The notes: a model not told the origin generated them from the sequence alone. A stretch of DNA of 64,000 nucleotides from Geoalkalibacter sp. (GCF_030605225.1 NZ_JAUWAV010000010.1:19326-83325), one strand, 5' to 3'. Shown: positions 19,726 to 28,443, numbered from the stretch's first letter. Numbers and translations are program-made.

Positions 19726-19963
19726 AGTAATCCTCCTCGCGCTCCAGCCACACGTGGGAGAGCCCCTTGCAGACGATGATCATGCCCAGGCAACCGAGCA
19801 GCCCGAACAAAGACCAGAAACCGATGATCTGGTCGCCGAAGAAATGGGGTTCGTGGCGATGAATGAGAAAATCGAACGCCACCGCAAACACCAGAAAGGC
19901 GAAGAACACCCCTTTGACAATGTGCGCGCGTTCGCGCAGGTATCCGATCCAGCGTGCCATCAT
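19715..19963 (-). CDS. small two-helix membrane protein within the nuo operon
   Basis: An 82-residue protein with two hydrophobic segments (VKGVFFAFLVFAVAFDFLI and GFWSLFGLLGCLGMIIVCKGL), separated by a His-rich loop (IHRHEPHFF). It starts four bases inside the upstream MrpD-like gene (ATGA-type overlap) and overlaps nuoL by 11 bases, so it is clearly a coupled gene. It has no recognisable named family. By position it may be an accessory subunit helping the extra antiporter-like subunit to assemble. Confidence 0.8.
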   Translation of the reverse strand: MMARWIGYLRERAHIVKGVFFAFLVFAVAFDFLIHRHEPHFFGDQIIGFWSLFGLLGCLGMIIVCKGLSHVWLEREEDYYDR

Positions 19964-21450
19964 GAGCCCACCATCAACTTGATCGTATTGAGGAAGAGAT
20001 CGGGCCAGATGCCGATCAGCACCGAAATCAGGCCGGTAATCAGCAGCGGCACCACCATGAGCAACACCAGCGGCCGGCCTTCGAGACTGCCCGTGGCTTC
20101 GTCGCCGGGCAGGGGTTTACCGAAAAAGGCCTTGAGAAACACCGGCGCGAAGTAGCCGGCATTGAGCAGGCTGCTCGCCAGCAGCACGCCGAGCAGCACC
20201 ATGCTGTTGACGTCCATGGCGCCCAGGGCCAGGTACCACTTGCTCACAAAGCCGCTCACCGGGGGCGCGCCGATCATGCTCAGGGACGCCAGGCCGAAGG
20301 CGATCATGGTCAGGGGCATGCGCCAGCCCAGCCCGCCGAGTTCGGCGATATCCTTCTTGCCAGACGCGACGAAAATCGCCCCCGCCGCGAAGAACAGGGT
20401 GATCTTGGAGAAGGCGTGGTTGGCGATGTGCAAAAGCCCGCCGGTAATCGCGTGGGGCGTGAGCATGGCCACGCCGAGCACGATGTAGGAGAGCTGGCTG
20501 ACCGTCGAGTAGGCCAGCCGCGCCTTGAGATTGGTCTGGGTCAGGGCGATCACCGAGGCGGCAAGAATCGTGAAGGACACGAAATAGGCGGTGAACATGC
20601 CCAGGCCCGTGACATCGAGCAGATCGACGCCGAACACCGAGAGCATCACGCGGCAGATGGAGAACACCCCGACCTTGACCACGACCACCGCATGCAGCAG
20701 GGCGCTGACCGGGGTGGGGGCGACCATGGCGTCGGGCAGCCAGTTGTGAAAAGGCATGATGCCGGCCTTGGCGAAACCGAACAGGCAGAGCAGATAGGCG
20801 ACGATCACCAGCAACCGGTCGGCGTCGGCGGGGAAGATGCCGCCCGCGATCTCGGCCATGTTGAAATCCAGGGTGCCGGTGAGCACATAGACCAGGGCCA
20901 TGGCCGGCAGCAAAAAGGCCTTGGAGGTGAACATCAGGTAGATGATGTACTTGCGCGCCCCGGCGTAGCCCTCCTCGTCCTGGTGGTGCATGACCAGGGG
21001 ATAGGTGAAGATGGAGACGATCTCGTAGAACAGGTAGAGGGTGAAGAGGTTGCCGGCGAAGGCCGCACCCATGGCCGCGCCCACCGACACCGCGTAGCAC
21101 ACGTAGAAGCGCGTCTGGGCGTGCTCGTTGAGGCCGCGCATGTAGCCGATGCAGTAGACCGAGGCGAGAATCCACAAAAAGGACGCTGTCCCCGCGAAGA
21201 TCAGCCCGAGGGGATCGAGATGGAAGCTGACGCTGATGCCCGGATAGAGAGTGATCAGGTTGTAGGCGTAGCTGCCTCCGTGCAGAATGCGCGGCGCCAG
21301 GTTGATGACGGTGAGAAAGGTCAGCACCGCGCCGGCGAACGAGCAGGTCTCGCGCAGATTGGGGCGGCGCCCCGTGGCCATGACCAGCGCCCCGGTCACC
21401 ATGGGGATGAGGGTTGCCAGCAGGACGTTGGAGGTGATGATAGGTTCCAT
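19960..21450 (-). CDS. extra MrpD/NuoM-like antiporter subunit in the nuo operon
   Basis: Protein of 496 residues, about 14 helices, not a canonical NuoL, NuoM or NuoN. It has the antiporter signatures FYEIVSIFTYPLVMHH (glutamate), FHNWLPDAMVAPTPVSALLH and LAYSTVSQLSYIVLGVAM, and lacks the long C-terminal lateral helix. It lies 20 bases after nuoK, a position usually occupied by nuoL, and is followed by a small membrane protein and then the NuoL-type subunit. It therefore appears to be a fourth antiporter-like channel in this complex. It could alternatively act as an Mrp-type Na+/H+ antiporter; the tightly overlapped operon argues for complex membership. Confidence 0.85.
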   Translation of the reverse strand: MEPIITSNVLLATLIPMVTGALVMATGRRPNLRETCSFAGAVLTFLTVINLAPRILHGGSYAYNLITLYPGISVSFHLDPLGLIFAGTASFLWILASVYCIGYMRGLNEHAQTRFYVCYAVSVGAAMGAAFAGNLFTLYLFYEIVSIFTYPLVMHHQDEEGYAGARKYIIYLMFTSKAFLLPAMALVYVLTGTLDFNMAEIAGGIFPADADRLLVIVAYLLCLFGFAKAGIMPFHNWLPDAMVAPTPVSALLHAVVVVKVGVFSICRVMLSVFGVDLLDVTGLGMFTAYFVSFTILAASVIALTQTNLKARLAYSTVSQLSYIVLGVAMLTPHAITGGLLHIANHAFSKITLFFAAGAIFVASGKKDIAELGGLGWRMPLTMIAFGLASLSMIGAPPVSGFVSKWYLALGAMDVNSMVLLGVLLASSLLNAGYFAPVFLKAFFGKPLPGDEATGSLEGRPLVLLMVVPLLITGLISVLIGIWPDLFLNTIKLMVGS

Positions 21451-21470
21451 GGTTCGCCTGGTCCTCGCTA

Positions 21471-21788
21471 TTAGCCGCGCAAATCGTCGATGGCCTGGGG
21501 ATCGACGCTGCGGAAGCGGCGATGCACGGCGATGACGAGACTGATGACGATGGCCGCCTCGGCGGCGGCAATCCCCATGATGAACAGGGTGAAGGCCTGA
21601 CCGACGGCCGGATCCGGCGCCGTGAAGTGATTGAACGCCATGAAATTGACCCCGGCGCCGGCCAGCATCAGCTCGACGCTGATCAGCATGCCGATCAGCG
21701 TGCGGTGACGGATCATGCCGTACAGGCCGACGAACAACAGAAAGGCGCCGATGACCAGATAGGTGGTGAGATGGTCGCTGGGCATCAT
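21471..21788 (-). CDS. nuoK: complex I subunit NuoK
   Basis: Protein of 105 residues with three membrane helices. The conserved glutamates are seen in SVELMLAGAGVNFMAF and AAAEAAIVISLVIA. NuoK lies at the junction between the Q module and the antiporter arm and transmits proton pumping. It overlaps nuoJ by four bases. Confidence 0.95.
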   Translation of the reverse strand: MMPSDHLTTYLVIGAFLLFVGLYGMIRHRTLIGMLISVELMLAGAGVNFMAFNHFTAPDPAVGQAFTLFIMGIAAAEAAIVISLVIAVHRRFRSVDPQAIDDLRG

Positions 21789-22306
21789 GACTGACGACCC
21801 TCCTCGGGGTGGCGCGCGATGATGATGGCGCCGAGAATGGCGATGAGCAGAATCACCGAGATGAGCTCGAAGGCCAGCACGAACTGGTGCAGAAAGCTCA
21901 TGCCGAGGTGCTGCAGGGAATAATCACCGATCTGCTCGGCGGCGGCCGTCCAGCGGGTGCGCGCCAAGGTGGCGCTCAGCAGCACGAAGCCCGCCCCGCA
22001 AGTGCCGAGACCAAGCCAGCGGTTGTGGCCGCCGCGTGTCTGAGCACTCTGGGTCGGCGCCTGGCCGACCATCACGCCGAAGACCAGCATGACGCACACC
22101 GCGCCGACGTAGATCAGCACCTGCATCATCGCCATGAAGGGCGAGCCGAGGTGAAAGAACAGCCCGGCGACGCCGATGAACGCCACCGCGAGGCCAAGGA
22201 CCGCGTGCATCAGCAGGCGCGCGCGCACCGTGAGCAGGCTGCCGAAGAAAATCAGCACGATGAAGGCGAAAAAGATCCCTTCGGCAAGGTAGCGGTAAAG
22301 AATCAT
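21785..22306 (-). CDS. nuoJ: complex I subunit NuoJ
   Basis: Protein of 173 residues with five predicted helices. The central motif ALGLAVAFIGVAGLFFHLGSPFMAMMQVLIYVGAVCVMLVF is the conserved NuoJ helix 2-3 region. It overlaps nuoI and nuoK by four bases each. Membrane-arm subunit between NuoH and NuoK. Confidence 0.95.
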   Translation of the reverse strand: MILYRYLAEGIFFAFIVLIFFGSLLTVRARLLMHAVLGLAVAFIGVAGLFFHLGSPFMAMMQVLIYVGAVCVMLVFGVMVGQAPTQSAQTRGGHNRWLGLGTCGAGFVLLSATLARTRWTAAAEQIGDYSLQHLGMSFLHQFVLAFELISVILLIAILGAIIIARHPEEGRQS

Positions 22307-22746
22307 TGGCCCTTCTCCACCCTGGCAAGCAGATCGTAAAGGAAGTCGTCGCGACGAAAGCCCACGTGGCGGTATTCGTCGGAAAAATCAAGGGCGTCCG
22401 TCGGGCAGACCTCGACGCAGGTGCCGCACAGGCTGCACTTGGTGAAATCGAGCTGGTAGCGCACCAGGGTCAGGCCCTTGACCCCTTCGCGTTTCTCGCC
22501 GTGCAGGCTGATGCAGTTGGAGGGGCATTCGCGCTCGCACATTTTGCAGGAAATGCAGCGGTGCTTCTCCGGCTTCTCCTCGTCGCGCACCAGAATCGTG
22601 TGGCCCCGGTAGTTGGGGGTGATGGGCAGTGCCTCGCGGGGATACTGCACGGTCACCACGGGACGAAAGAATTCGCGCAGGGTGATCAGCATTCCGACGA
22701 GCAGACTCTTGCCCCCGGTGAATATCTCGGCGAAATAGTCTTTCAT
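22303..22746 (-). CDS. nuoI: complex I iron-sulfur subunit NuoI
   Basis: Protein of 147 residues with two [4Fe-4S] motifs: CISCKMCERECPSNC and CSLCGTCVEVCPTDAL. These clusters (N6a/N6b) pass electrons to NuoB. It starts MKDYFAEIFTGGKS at 22746, overlapping nuoH by four bases, which decides the start against a longer upstream frame. Because nuoE, nuoF and nuoG are absent, its electron donor is unknown. Confidence 0.95.
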   Translation of the reverse strand: MKDYFAEIFTGGKSLLVGMLITLREFFRPVVTVQYPREALPITPNYRGHTILVRDEEKPEKHRCISCKMCERECPSNCISLHGEKREGVKGLTLVRYQLDFTKCSLCGTCVEVCPTDALDFSDEYRHVGFRRDDFLYDLLARVEKGQ

Positions 22747-23735
22747 ATCTTGAGCACCACGGCGGTCACCAGCAGGTGGACCAGGGAAAAGGGAACCAGA
22801 TATTTCCAGCACAGATTGAGCAACTGATCAAAGCGCACGCGCGGGAAGGTCCAGCGGATCCAGATCATGAGGATGAGCAGCGCGTAGACCTTGAAGAAGA
22901 ACCACAGGGCGGCGGTGTACTCGGCGTAAGGCAGCGGCGGGCCGTGCCAGCCGCCGAGGAACAGGATCACGGTGAGCGAGCAGGCGATGAACATGTAGGT
23001 GTATTCGGCCATGAAAAACAAGCTGAAGCCCATGCCGCTGAATTCGGTCATGAAGCCCGCGGTCAGCTCGCTCTCGGCCTCGGGCAAATCGAAGGGCGCG
23101 CGGTTGGTCTCGGCGACGGTGGCGATGAAAAAGATGAGAAACGCCACCGGCATGACGAGGATGAACCACAAGCCCTCCTGCGCCGCGACGATCCCCTTGA
23201 GGCTGAAGGTGTTGGTCACCAGGATGACGGACAAGAGCGTCAGCAGCATGGGGATTTCGTAGGCGACGTTCTGCGCCACCGAACGCATGGCGCCGAGCAG
23301 GGAATACTTGTTGTTGGAGCCCCAGCCGGCAATGAGAATCGCCAGGACGTTGATCGCCACCACCGCCAGGATGAAGATCAGGCCGATGTCGAGATCGCGC
23401 CCCTGCAGCTTGGGGCTGAAGGGAATGACCAGCAGCGGCAGCACCGCCGGAGCAAAGGAGACGATGGGCGCGATGCGATAGAGCACCGGGTCCGCGTGAC
23501 GCGGGATCACCAACTGCTTGCCGACCAGCTTGACGCCGTCCACCGCCAGCTGTAGCAGGCCCTGCCAGCCCACTTCCATGGGGCCGGGTCGGCGCTGAAA
23601 GCGCCCGGCGAGCTTGCGCTCCAGATAGCCCATGACCAGGGCATTGCCGAAGACGATGACGATGGCGCAGATCGCCGTGAACAGGATGCGCAGCAGCTCG
23701 GGGGGAAGAAAGGACTCTGTCATCATGCCGCTCAC
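22743..23735 (-). CDS. nuoH: complex I subunit NuoH
   Basis: Protein of 330 residues with eight helices. Landmarks are the Q-channel motif LERKLAGRFQRRPGP and NRAPFDLPEAESELTAGF with its charged cluster. It begins with a GTG overlapping the nuoD stop by four bases (GTGA), with GGAG eight bases before. It forms the quinone entry channel with NuoB and NuoD. Confidence 0.96.
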   Translation of the reverse strand: MSGMMTESFLPPELLRILFTAICAIVIVFGNALVMGYLERKLAGRFQRRPGPMEVGWQGLLQLAVDGVKLVGKQLVIPRHADPVLYRIAPIVSFAPAVLPLLVIPFSPKLQGRDLDIGLIFILAVVAINVLAILIAGWGSNNKYSLLGAMRSVAQNVAYEIPMLLTLLSVILVTNTFSLKGIVAAQEGLWFILVMPVAFLIFFIATVAETNRAPFDLPEAESELTAGFMTEFSGMGFSLFFMAEYTYMFIACSLTVILFLGGWHGPPLPYAEYTAALWFFFKVYALLILMIWIRWTFPRVRFDQLLNLCWKYLVPFSLVHLLVTAVVLKI

Positions 23736-24844
23736 CTGTCAATCTCCGGAATCACCAGGTCCAGGCTGCCCATGCAGGCGCACAGATCCGAGAGGAGCAT
23801 CCCGCTGCATACTTCAGAGAGGATGCTCAGGTTGGAAAAGGAGGGCACCCGGATCTTCATGCGATAGGGCACGTCGCTGCCGTCGGCCGTCATGTGGTAG
23901 ACCAGCTCGCCGCGGGGCGACTCGACGGCATAGCTGGCATCGCCCGCGGGCAGCTTGAGCTTCTTGGGCACCTTGGCTTGATGAGCTCCGTCGGGCAGCT
24001 GGTCGAGGGCTTGCTCGAGAATGCGCAGGCTCTGCTCGATCTCGCGCACCCGCACCCGATAGGCGGCCATGCAGTCGCCGCTCGTTTCCGTGGGGATTTC
24101 GAAGTCCAGCGCGGGATAGACCGAATAGGGCTCGGCGCGCCGGATGTCGTAAGCCACGCCCGTGCCGCGCAGCACCGGGCCGGTGAGGCCGTAGCGCCGC
24201 GCCAGATCCGGGGTGAATTCGCCGATGCCCTCGACGCGCTTGCGAAAGATGATGTTGCCGGTCACCAGATTCTCGTACATGGGCATGCGCGAGCGCTGCC
24301 ACCGGATGTATTCGCGGGTGCGCTCGATGAACTTGTCGTCGATGTCGCGCACCACCCCGCCGACGCGCATGTAGCAGTAGGTCAGGCGCGAGCCGGTGAC
24401 ATCCTCGAGGATGTCGAGGATTTTTTCGCGATCCTCGAAGGTGTACATGATGGGGGTGAAGGCGCCGAGATCGAGCACCAGCACGCCCAGCCACAGCAGA
24501 TGGCTCTGCAGACGATTGAGCTCGGAGGTGATGACGCGGATGTATTCGGCGCGCGGTGTCGCCTCGATGCCCGCCAGGCGCTCCACCACGCCGACATAGC
24601 CGTGGTTGTAGATGAGGGCGGCGAGATAGTCCATGCGCGCCGCGTTGGGCAGAAAACCGGGCCAGGAGCGCGACTCGGCCATCTTCTCGTGCATGCGGTG
24701 GCCGTAGCCGAGCACCGGCTGCGGATCCATGACGTACTCGCCCTCCATCTCGAGGATGACGCGCAACACCCCGTGAGTGCTCGGGTGCTGCGGCCCCATG
24801 TTGAGAACGAAGCGCTGTTCGCCGACTTGCTGCGTCAGGTTCAT
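23732..24844 (-). CDS. nuoD: complex I 49-kDa subunit NuoD
   Basis: Protein of 370 residues, the Q-module subunit related to NiFe-hydrogenase large subunits. The motifs MGPQHPSTHGVLR, GYGHRMHEKMAES and VITSELNRLQSHLLWLG are intact, and the C terminus IDLVIPEIDR is normal (ending close to the conserved LVIPEIDR). The usual NuoD length is about 390-400. It overlaps nuoC and nuoH by four bases. Not fused with nuoC, as in some bacteria. Confidence 0.97.
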   Translation of the reverse strand: MNLTQQVGEQRFVLNMGPQHPSTHGVLRVILEMEGEYVMDPQPVLGYGHRMHEKMAESRSWPGFLPNAARMDYLAALIYNHGYVGVVERLAGIEATPRAEYIRVITSELNRLQSHLLWLGVLVLDLGAFTPIMYTFEDREKILDILEDVTGSRLTYCYMRVGGVVRDIDDKFIERTREYIRWQRSRMPMYENLVTGNIIFRKRVEGIGEFTPDLARRYGLTGPVLRGTGVAYDIRRAEPYSVYPALDFEIPTETSGDCMAAYRVRVREIEQSLRILEQALDQLPDGAHQAKVPKKLKLPAGDASYAVESPRGELVYHMTADGSDVPYRMKIRVPSFSNLSILSEVCSGMLLSDLCACMGSLDLVIPEIDR

Positions 24845-25359
24845 GCGCCCTCCTCCCCGCCGGCGGGGGCCGGGGCTTTTTCGGTGCCGCTCGCCTGGGC
24901 GCGGGTGACCGCCGCGCGGCCCTTGAGCCTGTCCTCTTTCTTGAGCAGCGGCTTGAGATCTTCCATGTCCTCGGCAAGCAGCAGCGGCTTGAGGTTGGGG
25001 TGGTCGCGAAAGATCACGCCGAAGAAATCCTTGGTTTCGCGCTCATGCCAGTTGGCGCCCTGAAAGAGATCCGAGATGGTCGGCAGACTGTTGTCGGCCT
25101 CGACTTCGACGCGCGCCAGCAGACGGCAGGGAAAACTGAAATTGGCGAACTGGTAGCTCACCTCGATGGCGGGCTTGAGGTGCAGGCCGGAGACGAAGCT
25201 CAGGTAGAAATCGCCGGCGCGCAGCAGCTCGGCCAGGGCGCGCAGGCGCGCCGCCTCCACGAACACCTCCAGGTGGTAGCCGCGCTGCTTGAAATCAACC
25301 TCCTGCACCCTGGCGGGCAGCCGCTCAAGGGCGGCGATGACGGAGTCACGGGATTCCAT
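24841..25359 (-). CDS. nuoC: complex I 30-kDa subunit NuoC
   Basis: Protein of 172 residues with the family block NWHERETKDFFGVIFRDHPNLKPLLL, the conserved NuoC region. The C terminus is an Ala/Gly-rich extension without known role. GGAG lies nine bases before the ATG, four bases beyond the nuoB stop. It overlaps nuoD by four bases. Peripheral Q-module subunit. Confidence 0.93.
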   Translation of the reverse strand: MESRDSVIAALERLPARVQEVDFKQRGYHLEVFVEAARLRALAELLRAGDFYLSFVSGLHLKPAIEVSYQFANFSFPCRLLARVEVEADNSLPTISDLFQGANWHERETKDFFGVIFRDHPNLKPLLLAEDMEDLKPLLKKEDRLKGRAAVTRAQASGTEKAPAPAGGEEGA

Positions 25360-25363
25360 GGGG

Positions 25364-25945
25364 TCAGACTCCTTCGGGCATCTTGTTCATGGGCGCCGGG
25401 AAACGGGTGCCGGCGATTTTTTCCTGCAGCTTGAAAATCGCCTCGAACAGCGTCTCGGGACGCGGCGGGCAGCCCGGCACGTAGACATCGACGGGAATCA
25501 GGCGATCAACCCCCTCGACGACGTTGTAGTTTTCCTCCACCGCGAAGGGCCCGCCCGAAATGGCGCAGTTGCCGAGAGCAATCACATAGCGCGGCGCGGC
25601 CATCTGCTCGTAGAGGGTCAGCACGGCGGGCGCCATCTTCTTGTTCACCGTGCCGGCGACGATCATCAGATCACACTGGCGCGGCGAGGGGCGAAACACC
25701 TCGGCGCCGAAACGCGCCAGGTCGAAGCGCGCCATGCCGGCGCTCATCATCTCGATGGCGCAGCAGGCCAGACCGAAGGTCATGGGCCACAACGAGTTGG
25801 CCCGGCAGTAATTGAGGACCTTCTCCACCACGGCCAGCTGCACCACGGAGCCAAGCTCCTCGGGCGGGTGCCCGTCGAGCTCGCGGCGACGCGCCTCCTC
25901 GGTCTGGGTGTGGACCCTCAGGAGATCCTTTTTCTCTTCGGCCAT
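25364..25945 (-). CDS. nuoB: complex I iron-sulfur subunit NuoB
   Basis: Protein of 193 residues carrying cluster N2. The four ligands are visible in [19 protein letters not shown] and VPGCPPRPE. An ATG at 25945 with AAAGGAG ten bases upstream is used; an in-frame extension into nuoA is unlikely. It overlaps the end of nuoA by 28 bases. The N-terminal 20 residues are charged and typical of a flexible leader. Confidence 0.97.
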   Translation of the reverse strand: MAEEKKDLLRVHTQTEEARRRELDGHPPEELGSVVQLAVVEKVLNYCRANSLWPMTFGLACCAIEMMSAGMARFDLARFGAEVFRPSPRQCDLMIVAGTVNKKMAPAVLTLYEQMAAPRYVIALGNCAISGGPFAVEENYNVVEGVDRLIPVDVYVPGCPPRPETLFEAIFKLQEKIAGTRFPAPMNKMPEGV

Positions 25946-26310
25946 GTAAAAACTCCTTTGGCCCAGGGATAGACAACGGTCAGGGACAGGACGAAGACAA
26001 AGACAAACAGCACGAGAATGCCGTGCGCGCCGGACACCAGGCGATAGGCCGTGGCCACGGGGAACAGAAACAGGATGTCGACGGCGAAGGCGACGAAGAT
26101 CAGGGCGTAGAGATAATAGGCGACGTGAAAGCGGACATCCCGGGCATCGCCGAAGATATCCATGCCGCACTCATAGGGATCGAGGGTGGTCTTGAGAATC
26201 GAGCGCGGATTGACCAGGTTGGACAGGATGAGGGGCCCCAGGGCGGTACAGATGCCGACCAGGAGAAAGACGAACACGTAGATATAGTCGAGCAGCTGAC
26301 TTTCGGGCAT
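25918..26310 (-). CDS. nuoA: complex I subunit NuoA
   Basis: Protein of 130 residues with three membrane helices and the NuoA motif YECGMD followed by [26 protein letters not shown]. First gene of the nuo operon. The promoter lies about 100-130 bases upstream. It sits between NuoH and NuoJ in the complex. Confidence 0.95.
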   Translation of the reverse strand: MPESQLLDYIYVFVFLLVGICTALGPLILSNLVNPRSILKTTLDPYECGMDIFGDARDVRFHVAYYLYALIFVAFAVDILFLFPVATAYRLVSGAHGILVLFVFVFVLSLTVVYPWAKGVFTWPKRKRIS

Positions 26311-26411
26311 AGGGCAGATCCTTTGCCGGCGACGCTTGCCCTGTGTTCAACAGTTGCAGGGGCAAGTGAATTTTAGTATGGCTAAATTTTATGCGTATAC
26401 AAGCTTCTGGT

Positions 26412-26440
26412 TTCTATCTTAACTGAAATAAAAATGTCAA
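26412..26440 (-). promoter_or_regulatory. nuoA: probable sigma-70-type promoter of the nuo operon
   Basis: TTGACA (complement of 26435-26440) is followed after 17 bases by ATAGAA, in an AT-rich stretch upstream of nuoA, giving a leader of about 95 bases. The -35 box is perfect and the -10 box is only partial. Confidence 0.65.
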
Positions 26441-26451
26441 GCCTTTATTTT

Positions 26452-26471
26452 AAAATTGGTCAGACCATTTT
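26452..26471. promoter_or_regulatory. FadR/PdhR-type GntR operator-like palindrome upstream of the nuo promoter
   Basis: AATTGGTCAGACCATTTT contains the perfect 11-base palindrome TGGTC-A-GACCA (26457-26467), the shape of GntR-family FadR-subgroup operators. It lies about 17 bases upstream of the nuo -35 box, so it could serve an activator or a repressor. A second GACCAG half-site lies about 20 bases further on. No regulator gene of this type is in the window. Confidence 0.45.
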
Positions 26472-26633
26472 CTGCATAAAAAACCAGACCAGATATGCAT
26501 CTCCTTCGGCCGGCGCCGGCCTTGCGGCAGCCAAGTGTTTTTGCAACAGGGGTGCCAGCTGAATTCGCCAGCATTCCACCCTCCGCAAAAACCTCCAAGC
26601 ACCTGTTTTTCCATGAACTTTTCTTGTTCAACA

Positions 26634-26663
26634 AAGAAAGGCCCCCGGGCGCCTGGCCCTTGG
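26634..26663 (-). terminator. probable terminator of draG
   Basis: On the minus strand AAGGGCCAGGCGCC and GGGGGCCTT form an imperfect GC-rich stem followed by TCTTTG, about 80 bases after the draG stop. The stem contains bulges, so strength is uncertain. Confidence 0.45.
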
Positions 26664-26743
26664 CGACCCAAATGCCCACAAAAAACCTGGCGAGAAAATA
26701 CCCCCTGTGGCCATCCTCCACACCTTGCGCAAAAAAACACAGC

Positions 26744-27634
26744 TTATGCCGCGCCCCGCGCCCAGGGTGAAAGTCCCACCAATTCCTCGGCACGCTGCCC
26801 GGCCTCGGCGCGCACCGCGCCGTCCAGTCGGCGCAGCCAGGCGGCAGGCAGCTCGGCCAGGCCGTAAAACGCCCCGGCGAGCATCCCGGCGATGGCCCCG
26901 GTGGTATCGGCGTCACCGCCCTGATTGACCACGCCGATCAGGCATTCCTCGAAGGTGGCGGTGGAGAAGAAATAATGAAAGACGGTCTGAAGGGTCTCGA
27001 CCACGTAGCCGCCGGCCCGGCCGCGATAGTCATTGAAGCGGAAGGTGGGATAAGCCGCCACCAGGGTGCGCGCCACCTGGTGCAGCTGGTGGCGGTCGGC
27101 GCCGAGCAGGGCCTGCTGCACCAGACGCCCGACGCAAAGGCAGGCGGCATCGGAGAGGGGGTGATTGTGAGTGAGGCGGGCCTGCTCCAGGGCGCAGCGC
27201 TCGAGCAGGGAATCGTCGCCAAGGGTGAACAGCGCCACGGGCAGCATGCGCATGACGCCGCCGTTGCCGGCATCCCAGTCGTTGGGCGGTGCTTGCAACT
27301 GGCCCTTGAGCATGTAATCGCGAATGCCGCGCCGGCAGGTGGCGCCGATGTCGATGGGCTTGGCGCGCATCCAGGCGACGAACTGCTCGGCGATGCCCGC
27401 GAGATCCCAGCCGCGGGCGGCCACCAGGGCGCGGGCGATGCACAGGGACATTTCCGTGTCGTCGGTGACCTGCCCCGGCTTGAGATGCAGCCAGCCGCCG
27501 CCTGTGATCTTGCGATGCACGCCATGGGCGGCGCGAATCTCCGCCGGCGTCATGAACTCGGTGGTCGCCCCCAGGGCATCGCCCAGGGCCAGACCGAGAA
27601 ACGCCGCCTGGGCGCGGGACACGACTGCGCTCAT
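26744..27634 (-). CDS. draG: ADP-ribosyl-[dinitrogen reductase] hydrolase DraG
   Basis: Protein of 296 residues of the ADP-ribosylglycohydrolase family. The two manganese-binding segments are present: VTDDTEM near residue 60 and GGDADTTGAIAGM near residue 240, as are the conserved LGLALGDALGATTEF start and the AGNGGVMRM block. DraG removes ADP-ribose from NifH Arg104 and reactivates nitrogenase. It overlaps draT by four bases (27631-27634) so both are translated from one message. A family relative acting on other ADP-ribosylated proteins is possible, but the DraT partner supports this name. Confidence 0.94.
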   Translation of the reverse strand: MSAVVSRAQAAFLGLALGDALGATTEFMTPAEIRAAHGVHRKITGGGWLHLKPGQVTDDTEMSLCIARALVAARGWDLAGIAEQFVAWMRAKPIDIGATCRRGIRDYMLKGQLQAPPNDWDAGNGGVMRMLPVALFTLGDDSLLERCALEQARLTHNHPLSDAACLCVGRLVQQALLGADRHQLHQVARTLVAAYPTFRFNDYRGRAGGYVVETLQTVFHYFFSTATFEECLIGVVNQGGDADTTGAIAGMLAGAFYGLAELPAAWLRRLDGAVRAEAGQRAEELVGLSPWARGAA

Positions 27635-28431
27635 CCGAAGCCGCCCGTCAGCACCTCGACTTCAAATTCCCCACCCAGCACCAGCACCTCTTCTTCTCCC
27701 TTGAGCAGGCTCGACGGCAGGATGCCGCACAGGTAGACAACCTTGCACAAGGGCACATCGGCCTTCATGACCTTGCTGCCGAATTCCCAGGCGCGCTCGA
27801 AATCGCTGGTGAAGGAGTTGAGATTGTTGAGGCGCACGACGAAGCGATTCTTGCCCAGTTCCTCAAGAATCGGATACTCGCTGAAATCATGGACCCCGCG
27901 ATACAGAGGCAGATGGGTCCGGCCGGGGAAGCGTCGCGCCAGTTCGTACTGCACGAAGGCGAAGAGCACGTCGAACTGGGCATTGACGGCGTTGGTGCGC
28001 GCCGCCCCCTTCATGCGCTCGACCAGGTAGCGATAGTAGGCCTCGCCGTGCGGATCAGCAATCCTGCTGCCGTGATAGGTGGGCGGCAGGCCGAAGCGGC
28101 TTTCCACCCAGCCCTTGAGCACCGCCCCTTCGGGGGAATTGGAATCGAACATCCAGCCGCGCAGAAAACGCAGATAGCTGTTCTTGAGGCTCTTGCGCCC
28201 CTTGACCGAAGTCTCCTGTCGCCATTGATGAAGCTGAAAGCTCACATCCATGTAGTCGTGAAACTGCAGGCCGCGCGCCTGGGCATCCTCCAGGGCATCG
28301 AGGCGCGCGAAGAGCAGACGATTGGCCTGGCGCACCCCCTGGATCTCCAGGGGCTGGGGATGGGCGTTGAAATGACGCGAGGCGATGGCCCAGGGCGGCA
28401 GCCCGCAAAGATTCAGGGGAACCGAGCGCAT
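27631..28431 (-). CDS. draT: NAD(+)-dinitrogen-reductase ADP-D-ribosyltransferase DraT
   Basis: Protein of 266 residues aligned in content with DraT: LNLCGLPPWAIASRHFNAHPQPLEI at the start, then HDYMDVSFQLHQW, the block LRFLRGWMFDSNSPEGAVLKGWVESRFGLPPTYH, and YRGVHDFSEY. These are hallmark DraT segments. The enzyme transfers ADP-ribose from NAD to an arginine of NifH, which shuts nitrogenase off in ammonium or energy shortage. It follows the ANTAR regulator by 12 bases and precedes draG, so the three genes make one operon. Confidence 0.96.
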   Translation of the reverse strand: MRSVPLNLCGLPPWAIASRHFNAHPQPLEIQGVRQANRLLFARLDALEDAQARGLQFHDYMDVSFQLHQWRQETSVKGRKSLKNSYLRFLRGWMFDSNSPEGAVLKGWVESRFGLPPTYHGSRIADPHGEAYYRYLVERMKGAARTNAVNAQFDVLFAFVQYELARRFPGRTHLPLYRGVHDFSEYPILEELGKNRFVVRLNNLNSFTSDFERAWEFGSKVMKADVPLCKVVYLCGILPSSLLKGEEEVLVLGGEFEVEVLTGGFG

Positions 28432-28443
28432 GAAAGCCCTCCC

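Larger units (their letters stand above)
26311..26743. other. non-coding gap between nuoA and draG
   Basis: This 433-base stretch is AT-rich near nuoA and contains the nuo promoter, a GntR-like operator and the draG terminator. A 96-codon frame covers much of it but has no ribosome site and no recognisable protein features, so I call no gene. Confidence 0.6.

Noticed and set aside
17962..21450. A free-standing Mrp antiporter operon
   Set aside because: Only D-type subunits are present without MrpB, C, E, F or G, and overlaps with nuo genes tie them to complex I.
26450..26740. Cys-rich 96-codon minus-strand frame between draG and nuoA
   Set aside because: No ribosome site, no recognisable features, and it runs through the draG hairpin and up to the nuo operator.
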